Of a stretch of DNA of 8,094 bases, positions 1 through 7,892 are shown piece after piece. Source of the stretch: an uncultured Cloacibacillus sp. (GTDB taxonomy: Bacteria > Synergistota > Synergistia > Synergistales > Synergistaceae); the NCBI GenBank assembly GCA_934511335.1, contig CAKSWL010000086.1, forward strand, positions 1-8,094, given 5' to 3'. Position 1 is the first letter of the stretch. Each line of letters starts with the position of its first letter. Under the pieces are notes generated by a model. That model was given only the letters and a program-made list of their open reading frames with translations, was not told the origin of the DNA and made no database searches. The position numbers and the translations under genes were made by a program.

Positions 1-165
1 CCCTTTGAGCTCTTCCAGCAGCGAAAGATCGGCCACCGCAGTTTCTTCGGCGAGCCTGCCGTGATTTTTTATCACCCAGTCGCTGCCGCCGGCGACAAAT
101 TCCATGCCGGGGCGATAGATTGAGAAAAGCTCGTTCAGCGTGCGCGGACGTTCAAGGGCGTTCAT
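1..165 (-). CDS. FAD-binding subunit of a molybdenum hydroxylase (xanthine dehydrogenase family), N-terminal 55 aa, cut by the window edge
   Basis: This is the start of a gene that runs off the left edge. Its ATG (165-163) overlaps the TGA of the upstream [2Fe-2S] gene in a 4-bp ATGA junction, typical of translationally coupled subunits. I translated the 55 visible codons by hand. The N-terminus is followed by VAGGSDW at about residues 24-30, which matches the flavin-pyrophosphate-binding AGGTD-type motif of the FAD_binding_5 family. The stretch VADLSLLEELKG at the end matches the following conserved strand (LIDLS..PELKG in relatives). In this family the FAD subunit passes electrons from the [2Fe-2S] subunit to NAD+ or another acceptor. 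The full protein would be about 280-300 aa. The large molybdopterin subunit is not in the window; it may lie further left. The substrate cannot be told from this fragment. Confidence 0.85.
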   Translation of the reverse strand, partial: MNALERPRTLNELFSIYRPGMEFVAGGSDWVIKNHGRLAEETAVADLSLLEELKG

Positions 166-635
166 CTATCGTCTTCCCCGAGCCTTTCGGCCGCCGTCGA
201 TACAGCGTCGACGATCTGTACGTACCCTGTACAGCGGCAGACATTGCCGGCGAGCGCGCGCTTGATCTCTTCGCGGCTCGGGCGCGGGTTTTTCAGCAGC
301 AGCGCCTTCGCGGACATGATCATGCCCGGAGTGCAGAAGCCGCATTGGACCGCGTCGCAGTCGATAAAGGCCTGCTGGAGCTCGTCAAGCTCGCCGTTTT
401 TCTCAAGCCCCTCTATCGTCGTCACCGAATGGCCGTCGGCCTGGACGGCGGGGACGACGCAAGAGCAGACGGCTTCGCCGTCGAAGAGCACGGTGCAGGC
501 GCCGCACTCTCCCGCGCCGCAGCCCTCTTTCACGCCGGTCAGCCGAAAACCGTTCCGCAGCATGTCGATGAGGCGCGTATCGGCCCCCACCTCCGCCGTT
601 CTTGTTTCTCCGTTAAGTTTCAATGAAATACGCAT
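162..635 (-). CDS. [2Fe-2S] subunit of a molybdenum hydroxylase (xanthine dehydrogenase/CoxS family)
   Basis: This 157-aa protein has the usual length for the small iron-sulfur subunit of the xanthine dehydrogenase/CO dehydrogenase family. It carries two [2Fe-2S] sites. The plant-ferredoxin-like one uses C39, C44, C47 and C59 (GCGAGECGAC, then CSC). The C-terminal helical one uses C98, C101, C133 and C135 (QCGFC and VCRCTGY). All eight ligands are present, so electron transfer from the Mo site to FAD should be intact. The start is supported by AAGGAGAGG just upstream (positions 639-647 on the plus strand). It is followed at once by the FAD subunit with a 4-bp overlap. It begins 69 bp after the lyase-like gene on the same strand, so co-transcription is likely but not certain; that gap holds an imperfect hairpin without a clear T-run. 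The substrate is unknown. It could oxidise a heterocyclic product of the upstream lyase, but that is inference. Confidence 0.95.
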   Translation of the reverse strand: MRISLKLNGETRTAEVGADTRLIDMLRNGFRLTGVKEGCGAGECGACTVLFDGEAVCSCVVPAVQADGHSVTTIEGLEKNGELDELQQAFIDCDAVQCGFCTPGMIMSAKALLLKNPRPSREEIKRALAGNVCRCTGYVQIVDAVSTAAERLGEDDR

Positions 636-704
636 TGTCCTCTCCTTATAACCAACAGAGCGCGATCGCCGACGTAGGGCGTCCGCCCCGCTTTCGCGCG
701 CCGC

Positions 705-1814
705 CTACCAGAGCGTTAAGAGTTTTCTTACAAGCTCCACGGCGTAGTAAAATTTACGGGCGGCGGTGTAGCTGAATTCCACATGATCTTCCTGCCCGCC
801 CTTCGTCGGTATCGAATCGGCGCTCACCTGCACCGCGCAGGTCTTGATCTTATTCAGCAGATGGCGGCTCTCGCTTCGCGCCAGTCCGCCGCTTATCTTT
901 TCGCAGATGCCGGACGCGAGTTCTATGAGGACGATGTTCATCATATCCGCCGCGTAGCCGACCTGCGTGTTGCTGCAATTGCAGCCCATCACCGCCTCAT
1001 AGCCGCCCTCGGGCAGCTCAAAGAGCAGCGGGTTGTCGCAGGAGATATTGTTTTCCCGGTCGAGGACGGCCTTTGTGAATTCGATGACTCCGCGGCAGCC
1101 CTCCAAATATGGGGGCGCAACGCCGTCACCGGCGACGCGGCGCTCTATTTCAGGCAGCAGCGCTTCGAAGTGCAGGAAGGCAAGTACCGTAATCGCCTGG
1201 GTCATCGTCGAACCGTTCATCTGCGCGAGGACTTCTTTGCATTCCAGCGTGAAGCTTTCCGGCAGGCCGGCACGGTGCAGCGCTTCGCGCGCGGAGAGAA
1301 GCTCCCCTTTATAATAGGCTTTCGCCTCGCCAAGGCCCGCCACCGTCATGACGTTCTGGGCCAGCGGGCCGAGGTCCGAGAGTCCTGTAGAGCCTTCGCT
1401 GTGGACCGCGGGCGCGACCTTCGCGTTGTAGACTGAAAGAATCCGCTCAATGAGCGCGGGGCGCACGCCGCTGTATCCCCTCGCAAGCACGTTGGCGCGC
1501 AGCAGCAGGGATGTCAGCGTCACTTCGGGCGCCAGGTATTCGCCCATGCCCGCGGCGTGCGGATAGGGCAGAGTCTTGTTCCATTCGATATGCTTCTCGG
1601 GCGGCACGACCACGTCCTTGAGGTTGCCAAGGCCGGTGTTCACTCCGTAGACCACGGGCGCGTCCTTTTCCATCCAGCGGTCGATTTGGGCGCGCGCGGC
1701 GCGGCAGCGCGCGGCGGCCTCTTCGGAGAGCGCGACCGCCGCCTCTTTATCCGCCGTCATCCGGCGGATCACGTCAAGCGTAAGGCTGTTTCCATCTATG
1801 TAATAAAGACTCAT
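705..1814 (-). CDS. HAL/PAL-superfamily aromatic amino acid lyase homologue, short form with altered MIO segment (subunit A of a putative pair)
   Basis: This 369-aa protein belongs to the histidine/phenylalanine ammonia-lyase superfamily but is well short of the usual ~500 aa. Recognisable elements in order are: YGVNTG (Y56, equivalent to HutH Tyr53), PHAAG (H86, the HutH His83 position), RANVLARGYSGVRP (107-119), GSTGLSDLGPLA (141-152), MNGST (N200, Asn195 position), CDNPLLF (259-265) and DSIPTKGGQEDHV (333-345; E342, Glu414 position). Two things are odd. The MIO-forming Ala-Ser-Gly is replaced: the usual GSVGASGDLAPLA has become one residue shorter, with Leu-Ser-Asp. The conserved block between the Asn195 region and DNPLVF (SLEA..G, HPGQ, VQD.Y..R..PQ) is absent, as are the GLNSGF segment and the C-terminal tail; the protein ends at about the VLAIE helix. 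Several of these missing parts are present in the neighbouring gene at 1829-3112. AAGGAG at 1823-1828, right beside that gene's stop codon, supports the start and translational coupling. Retained H86 hints at an imidazole-type substrate. The exact reaction is unknown. Confidence 0.85.
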   Translation of the reverse strand: MSLYYIDGNSLTLDVIRRMTADKEAAVALSEEAAARCRAARAQIDRWMEKDAPVVYGVNTGLGNLKDVVVPPEKHIEWNKTLPYPHAAGMGEYLAPEVTLTSLLLRANVLARGYSGVRPALIERILSVYNAKVAPAVHSEGSTGLSDLGPLAQNVMTVAGLGEAKAYYKGELLSAREALHRAGLPESFTLECKEVLAQMNGSTMTQAITVLAFLHFEALLPEIERRVAGDGVAPPYLEGCRGVIEFTKAVLDRENNISCDNPLLFELPEGGYEAVMGCNCSNTQVGYAADMMNIVLIELASGICEKISGGLARSESRHLLNKIKTCAVQVSADSIPTKGGQEDHVEFSYTAARKFYYAVELVRKLLTLW

Positions 1815-1822
1815 CGATATCG

Positions 1823-1828
1823 CTCCTT
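1823..1828 (-). promoter_or_regulatory. Shine-Dalgarno site of the 369-aa lyase homologue, adjoining the upstream stop codon
   Basis: Read on the minus strand, AAGGAG lies 8 nt before the ATG at 1814. It directly adjoins the TAG stop (1831-1829) of the 427-aa gene. Ribosomes finishing the first lyase gene therefore end on the start signal of the second. This arrangement favours coupled, matched synthesis of two partner subunits. Confidence 0.75.
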
Positions 1829-3112
1829 CTACCTGAGACTGCCGACGGCTCCTTCAGCGGCTTTTAAAATCTCACCATTTGTTATCAGACGGTCCGCCTC
1901 GTTCATGTCCGGCGAGACGAAGCGGTTCTCGGTCATCATAGCGATACTTTCGCGTACTTTATCCTTTACGGCCGCCGTGCCCCTGCCGAAACGGAATCCC
2001 GGCAATTTTTCCTTGACGATATCCATTCCCTGGCAAGTCAACAGAAGCTCGATCGCCATGACCTTCGCAAAGAGCGGCAGCGCGCGGAGCATCTTCGTGC
2101 CCGCGTAGTAGGAGGCGCACTCGCCCGGCTCTTTCACGACGGCGGAGGGCAGCGAAAGCAGCTTGAGTTCGGCGACAAGAGCCGCCTGGTTCGACTGTAC
2201 CACGGGGAAACCGTGGTTTAGTCCCGTCGCGCCGTGGGTGAGGTTCATCGGCAGTCCGTACGAAAGGCGGCTGTCGCAGAGCCGGAATGTACGCCGCTCG
2301 CAGATATGCGCAGTATCAGAGATGGCGGTCTTTAGGCCGTCGAGCGCATATTCCACGCCATAGCCGCCGCAGCCCTCAAAGACTGCCTTTTCCACGGACT
2401 CCTGCGCGAAATAGCAGACGTCGCGCGCGCCGCCGTGCGTCTGCGGCGTCGCGCGCACACAGATCGCGTCCTGCACGCGCGGATGGGTATCGTAGCCAAA
2501 GGCGTAACGCCCCTCGTCGGTCGTCATCTGGCTGCCTCCGACGAGACGGCGCACATTCGCGGCGCAGTCTATCTGCCCCGGATAGGGGCGCGCGATCGAT
2601 GAGAGACGGTCGTCAAAAGCGCCCATTTCGCCGCGTATCGCCTCGAGATTGAGCGCCGCCGTGATATCGGCGGCCTTTAGGTACTCGCGGGCCTTGGCGG
2701 TTCCGTACCACGCGATGCCGTTTGTTACGCAGCCGCTCGCTGAAACGAAAGCCCACTCCTCGCGCGGAGCGCCGGCGACTAAGAGGCCGTCAAACAACTC
2801 CGCCAGCAAAAGTTCCTCGGCGTTGGTCTCGTAATGGAGCGCGGGCGCGTCTTTCTCGTCCAGGAACTTTTTCAACAGGGCCGAGAGGCCGCCTTTGCAG
2901 CAGACAAGCGTTTCAAGATAGAGAAGAGAAACTACACACAGCGCCGCTTCGCGCGGCAGGACGGCGCATGAAAGGTCGAGCAGCCCCTTCGCCTCGTCAA
3001 ACGGGGCCCTCGCGCCGCTTCCGCGCGGCGGGCGTTTGACGGCGGACGCCGCCGCCTCAATCGACTTTGGTGCGAAGTTGTAAGAGGCGATCGTTTCGAG
3101 ATAACCTTGCAT
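1829..3112 (-). CDS. HAL/PAL-superfamily aromatic amino acid lyase homologue lacking MIO and N-terminal active-site motifs (subunit B of a putative pair)
   Basis: This 427-aa protein matches histidine ammonia-lyase from about residue 115 to the end. Recognisable parts are: the SLEA-type helix and PGQ segment (NLEAIRG 155-161, ARPYPGQ 174-180), RVQDAICVRATPQ (212-224; Q214 and R220 at the HutH Gln277 and Arg283 positions), CERRTFRLCD (271-280), GLNHGFPVVQSNQAALVAE (297-315), MAIELLLTCQGMD (352-364) and the family tail RFVSPDMNEADRL (397-409). It has no YGVNTG and no MIO segment. Its NGT motif has become A-S-G (125-127), the catalytic Tyr280 position is I217, and the SIPTSANQEDHV loop is replaced by VVKEPGECASYYAG. 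The first ~115 residues show no family motif. These losses are largely the elements that the next gene keeps. AGGAGG at 3121-3126, 8 nt before the ATG, makes the start convincing. It is probably the first gene of the operon and is divergent from the large regulator. Its function alone is unknown; I infer that it forms a mixed oligomer with the 369-aa protein. Confidence 0.8.
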   Translation of the reverse strand: MQGYLETIASYNFAPKSIEAAASAVKRPPRGSGARAPFDEAKGLLDLSCAVLPREAALCVVSLLYLETLVCCKGGLSALLKKFLDEKDAPALHYETNAEELLLAELFDGLLVAGAPREEWAFVSASGCVTNGIAWYGTAKAREYLKAADITAALNLEAIRGEMGAFDDRLSSIARPYPGQIDCAANVRRLVGGSQMTTDEGRYAFGYDTHPRVQDAICVRATPQTHGGARDVCYFAQESVEKAVFEGCGGYGVEYALDGLKTAISDTAHICERRTFRLCDSRLSYGLPMNLTHGATGLNHGFPVVQSNQAALVAELKLLSLPSAVVKEPGECASYYAGTKMLRALPLFAKVMAIELLLTCQGMDIVKEKLPGFRFGRGTAAVKDKVRESIAMMTENRFVSPDMNEADRLITNGEILKAAEGAVGSLR

Positions 3113-3264
3113 ATCGCTGTCCTCCTGATGATATCCCGCGGCGGCCTCCCCCTCTTGCGCCGCGCGGACGCTTGTCGGAGATGGAAGGCTGCGCAGTGTC
3201 TATTTTTCTAAATCCCTGGCCAAATTTGCAAACTTTTCTGCCTGTTCACATTTTACCTCGCCCC

Positions 3265-3306
3265 CGTCAATCAAACGTCAAAGTTTTCCGTAAAACGGCG
3301 TCTAAG
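3265..3306 (+). repeat. Four imperfect CGT(C/A)(A/T)AA direct repeats, candidate regulator binding site
   Basis: CGTCAATC begins at 3265, CGTCAAAG at 3276, CGTAAAAC at 3289 and CGTCTAAG at 3299, giving starts 11, 13 and 10 bp apart. That is close to one helical turn per repeat. Regulators with SARP/OmpR-type winged helices are known to bind tandem direct repeats of about 11 bp period upstream of or overlapping the -35 region. The cluster ends about 14 bp before the -35 candidate of the regulator's own promoter and also faces the lyase operon. The repeats are short and imperfect, so chance is not excluded. Confidence 0.35.
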
Positions 3307-3319
3307 GGGAGCTCGCTTT

Positions 3320-3349
3320 TTTACGCCCGATAATCAATCCTGATATAAT
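3320..3349 (+). promoter_or_regulatory. Extended -10 promoter for the SARP/AAA/TPR regulator
   Basis: A perfect TATAAT (3344-3349) is preceded by TGA (3341-3343), giving the extended -10 form TGnTATAAT. The -35 is weak: TTTACG at 3320-3325 with an 18-bp spacer matches 4 of 6 consensus bases. A start of transcription near 3355-3357 would give a leader of fewer than 40 nt before the TTG at 3393. A weak -35 with upstream repeats fits an activator-dependent or autoregulated promoter, but that is inference. Confidence 0.6.
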
Positions 3350-3392
3350 TTACACTGGACGGAAGTTAAAGATATCGCTGCTGGGAAACAGT

Positions 3393-6329
3393 TTGATCGA
3401 ATACGGGGGAGAAAAGGTAACATTTAAGCTGCACAAGGCGGAGGCGCTGTTGTACTATATCGCGCTGAGCGGCGAGGTGACCCGCGACGAACTCAAAGCG
3501 ATATTCTGGTATGACAAAAACGAGTCCCAGGCTTCGGCAAATCTCAGAAACGCCCTCTATCTCATAAACAACATCATGCCGGAGGCGCTTATCGTCGGCA
3601 GGCGCACGGTCGCGGCCGCCGCGGTCGACAATGATTTAAGCGACCTGAAGGCCGCGGCCGACCCCGGCACGCCGATCCCCCCCTCCATCTACAGCGTCCC
3701 GCTCAAAGGCCTCTCGTCTTTAAATTCCCCCGCCTTTAACGAATGGCTCGAGTCCGCGCGGGGAAAAATACGCGGAGAGATCGTCGAATCGATAAAAAAG
3801 CGCATCGAAGCGGCCTACGAATCGCAAGATAACGAAGCGCTTTGCGAGTCCCTCGCGGCCGTCCTCAAATTGGACCCCTTCGACGAGGATTCCGTGTTGG
3901 AGCTGATGGAGCTTTATGCAAAAACAGGGCAGAACTGCCGCGCGGCGGAACTATTCCAAAGTTATTCGACTACGATAGGCGCCAAGCTCGCCATCTCACC
4001 CTCCGAGAGGGCGAAGAAATATTACGCGAAGATCATCGGACATCATAACAAAAGAGACGAACACACAAAATTCTGGTGCCGCGAACGTGAGCTCGCCCTG
4101 CTCACGGAGAAACTCTCCGGCGGGGAGCGCTGCCTGTTTTTCATCCACGGAGAGGCAGGCATCGGGAAATCAGCCCTCATAAACGAGCTGCTGGATTCCC
4201 TGCCGAAGGAGAAGCTGACGGTGCTTTCGGCAAAGGCGACGGCGATCGGCGGCAGCTACGCCTATTCGTCATGGAACAACATCCTCCGGGAGCTTTCCCT
4301 GTGCCTGGACCGGGAAGGGATGACGCCCGACAAGCGCACAGCCTCGATACTCGCGGGGATATCCCCGGGCTTTATCAAAAACGAGGGACTTTCTTTCAAT
4401 GCGGATATCTCGAGCGTGACGGAGATAAACCCCGTCGCGCTCGCTTCTATAATCTCCGAGCTCACCGCCCTACTCGCGCGGCGCGGGCGTATCGTAATGG
4501 TATTTGAGGACATTCACTGGTTCGACAGCCGCTCTATCGAACTGTTGTGCGCCTTCCTCTCCAGCGGCCCTCAGGCGGACGTCGTCATCTCCGGACGGCC
4601 GGAATCCGCGCGGATGACGATGGCGATGCTCCGGCAGGCAAAATGCGGGCGTCCAATCGTTGAAATCGAACTCAGCCCCTTCCGCGACGACGAGATCATC
4701 TACATCAGCCGCAGCCTGCTCCCGGAAAGCACAGTCAAAGACCGGGGGCTTTCCTACTTTGTCCGCGAAAGCGAAGGCGTGCCGCTCATGCTCTTTGAGA
4801 TCCTGCGTTCTCTGAAAGAAAACCCCGGCTCAGACTGCACAAAGGGGCTGGGAGGCCTCATAATCGAGCGCATGGGAGAGCTCAGCCAGCGGGAGCGCGA
4901 CGTGCTGAACGCGATCGCCGTCTGCGCCGCCGGCGCCTCGGAGATCATTTCAGAGATAACCTCGCTCTCGTCAGAGGAGACCCTCGCCTCCGCGGAGCTG
5001 CTCGTCTCCAAAGGGCTGATCCGCGAAAGAGAGGAGGCGGACAAAGCCCTCTGGGAATTTACCCACCTCAAGCTGCGCGAATGCGTCTACAGCTCCATCC
5101 CGGCGGCGAGGCGCCGGGAGCTCCATCGCCGCGCGGCGGCCGCGCTCAACAAGCGCTACCTGCCGCAGCACTGGGACCCGGCGCTCAGCGCGATGCTCAG
5201 CCACCATTACGCGAAGGCCGGAGAACGGATACTGGAATTAAAGCAATACCTGCGCGAGCTCATCTTCGATATCACGCTCAACCACGATCTCTTCCCCACA
5301 CTCTCGGACCGCCTCTTCCTCTCGTGCTCGATACCTTTCAGCAGCCGCGAGGAGACGGACAAAAAGGTGGAACACGCAATCTCGATACTTGACGAATTGA
5401 GAGGCTCCCGTGCTCTCTCCAAGCGAGAGTACGCGCAGCTCGAAGCCACGTGCTTTGAACTGGCCGGCGGCTACCGGATAAGCTGGGGAGAATATGCGGT
5501 GGCGAAGCTGTATACGGACGAAGCCATCCATATCTCGAAAGTTCATGGCTTCACGGAGACACATATACACTGTCTCAAACATTACGCCTACATGTACCTT
5601 CAGACGGAAGAGGCTGACAAGCTGACAGCGGTCGCCCGCGAGTTGCTGCGCCTCGCCAAGGAGGCGCCGGCGTCCCATTATTTTGCAACCGCGGTGCGCT
5701 TCATCGGCGTGGGCTACATGCTGAAATGTGATTATGAGCGGGCGGAAAAGATATTTCTTCACTGCATAAAACTCTTTGAACGGATGATGTTGACCGGCAG
5801 AAGATACACACTCGGCATGCTGGTCGCAAAATGTTATCTGGGAGAAATATACGAGCGGACCGGCGACCTCGGAAGGGCCGCGGAACGGCTCGCCGAGTGC
5901 ACGCGGAAATGCGAAGAGATGAATTTATACTGGGGAAGAAGTTATTTCCACACCTGCGCCGCGAACGTCGCGCTCGACGCCGGCGACCTGGAGGGACTGT
6001 ATTCACATATCGACCGCGCCGCCGCGCTGTTTGAAAGCTGCCGCGGCGGTCGCTGCGGCTCGATATTATACAGCACCAAGGCCATCGCCGACGCGGAACG
6101 CGGTGACTTAGGCGGCGCGCGCAAATCGCTGGAAAATTCAGAGCTGCTTCTGCGCCTGGTGGCAAGACGCGACTGGATATCCGCCCACCATCTGGCAAAG
6201 GCGTGGATCGCGCGCTTAAGCGGCGAAGATTACCTCGCCGACGCTGTGACGGCGGCGCGCCGGTACGCGGAGAGCGGTTTTTCCCCGCGAGCGGCCTGGA
6301 TCAGGGAAAAATTCGGAATCACCGCATAG
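3393..6329 (+). CDS. Large transcriptional regulator: SARP-like winged helix + BTAD, AAA ATPase, TPR-like C-terminus
   Basis: Domains in this 978-aa protein, in order: an OmpR/SARP-type winged helix (about 1-70, with KAEALLYYIALSGEVTRDEL and ASANLRNALYLI), then a bacterial transcriptional activation domain (about 113-215, LKLDPFDEDSVLELMELYAKTG and the SPSERAKKYY end). Next is an AAA_16/STAND-like ATPase (about 228-480) with Walker A GEAGIGKS (253-260, K259), Walker B VMVFEDIHW (368-376, D373) and the sensor-like ISGRPES (399-405). From about 590 to 960 come TPR-like helical repeats such as YERAEKIFLHCIKLFE and ERTGDLGRAAERL. Such proteins are cytoplasmic signal-integrating activators; ATP and a ligand or partner bound by the C-terminus usually control activity. 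It faces the lyase operon across a shared regulatory region, so it probably controls that operon. The start is doubtful. TTG 3393 is the first ordinary start in the frame, but the upstream codons 3366-3392 encode LKISLLGNS, the conserved first strand of this domain. The frame is open from 3306. The true start may be a rare codon such as ATA 3372, with GGAAG at 3361-3365 ahead of it. Confidence 0.9.
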   Translation: MIEYGGEKVTFKLHKAEALLYYIALSGEVTRDELKAIFWYDKNESQASANLRNALYLINNIMPEALIVGRRTVAAAAVDNDLSDLKAAADPGTPIPPSIYSVPLKGLSSLNSPAFNEWLESARGKIRGEIVESIKKRIEAAYESQDNEALCESLAAVLKLDPFDEDSVLELMELYAKTGQNCRAAELFQSYSTTIGAKLAISPSERAKKYYAKIIGHHNKRDEHTKFWCRERELALLTEKLSGGERCLFFIHGEAGIGKSALINELLDSLPKEKLTVLSAKATAIGGSYAYSSWNNILRELSLCLDREGMTPDKRTASILAGISPGFIKNEGLSFNADISSVTEINPVALASIISELTALLARRGRIVMVFEDIHWFDSRSIELLCAFLSSGPQADVVISGRPESARMTMAMLRQAKCGRPIVEIELSPFRDDEIIYISRSLLPESTVKDRGLSYFVRESEGVPLMLFEILRSLKENPGSDCTKGLGGLIIERMGELSQRERDVLNAIAVCAAGASEIISEITSLSSEETLASAELLVSKGLIREREEADKALWEFTHLKLRECVYSSIPAARRRELHRRAAAALNKRYLPQHWDPALSAMLSHHYAKAGERILELKQYLRELIFDITLNHDLFPTLSDRLFLSCSIPFSSREETDKKVEHAISILDELRGSRALSKREYAQLEATCFELAGGYRISWGEYAVAKLYTDEAIHISKVHGFTETHIHCLKHYAYMYLQTEEADKLTAVARELLRLAKEAPASHYFATAVRFIGVGYMLKCDYERAEKIFLHCIKLFERMMLTGRRYTLGMLVAKCYLGEIYERTGDLGRAAERLAECTRKCEEMNLYWGRSYFHTCAANVALDAGDLEGLYSHIDRAAALFESCRGGRCGSILYSTKAIADAERGDLGGARKSLENSELLLRLVARRDWISAHHLAKAWIARLSGEDYLADAVTAARRYAESGFSPRAAWIREKFGITA

Positions 6330-6342
6330 GATCGGCAGCGCT

Positions 6343-6380
6343 AAAAAGGCGGGACGCCCGCAAGAGGTGCGCCCCGCCTT
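6343..6380 (-). terminator. Rho-independent terminator of guaB
   Basis: AAGGCGGG (6346-6353) pairs perfectly with CCCGCCTT (6373-6380), and an inner CGCA/TGCG pairing closes the loop further. On the minus strand the stem is followed by TTTTT (complement of 6343-6347), so it acts for guaB, whose stop lies 24 bp upstream. On the plus strand there is no T-run after the stem, so it would stop the convergent regulator transcript only weakly. Confidence 0.85.
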
Positions 6381-6403
6381 CGGCGTCTGCTGTCGGATAA
6401 AGG

Positions 6404-7860
<1,457 letters not shown>

Positions 7861-7892
7861 TCAAAAGGCCTCCGTTGTTTTGTTTATCTTTT

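Larger units (their letters stand above)
3113..3392. other. Divergent intergenic region between the lyase operon and the regulator gene
   Basis: This gene-free stretch of about 280 bp is clearly more AT-rich than its surroundings from about 3200 to 3395. It holds the ribosome site of the lyase operon at its left end, an extended -10 promoter for the regulator at its right end, and a cluster of CGT-type direct repeats between them. It also contains the short inverted repeats CCGT-AAA-ACGG (3288-3298) and GTTTT-N4-AAAAC (3283-3296). A minus-strand TAAAAT (ATTTTA at 3250-3255) could be a -10 box for the lyase operon, but its best -35 (TTGACG, complement of 3276-3281) sits 20 bp away, which is too far for comfort. 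No small gene is convincing here. Confidence 0.6.

Noticed and set aside
671..709. Hairpin after the 369-aa lyase gene (GTAGGGCG / CGCCTAC) as a terminator
   Set aside because: The stem has a bulge, overlaps the stop codon and has no T-run on the minus strand, so it is weak evidence for ending the operon.
783..1436. Long plus-strand open frames opposite the lyase, guaB and [2Fe-2S] genes
   Set aside because: They are shadows of GC-rich genes on the other strand: Arg/Ala/His-rich, without family motifs, and overlapping clearly recognised proteins.
2728..2740. Ala-Ser-Gly (residues 125-127) in the 427-aa lyase homologue as a possible MIO triad
   Set aside because: Counting back without gaps from the SLEA helix, this ASG falls at the NGT (Asn195) position, about 50 residues after the true MIO site, and lacks the flanking GSVG and DLAPLA.
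705..3112. The two lyase genes as halves of one broken gene or as decaying pseudogenes
   Set aside because: Both have strong ribosome sites and clean frames, their conserved blocks interleave along the family rather than splitting at one point, and several regions (the ERR helix, the AAR segment) occur in both. They look like two specialised paralogues.
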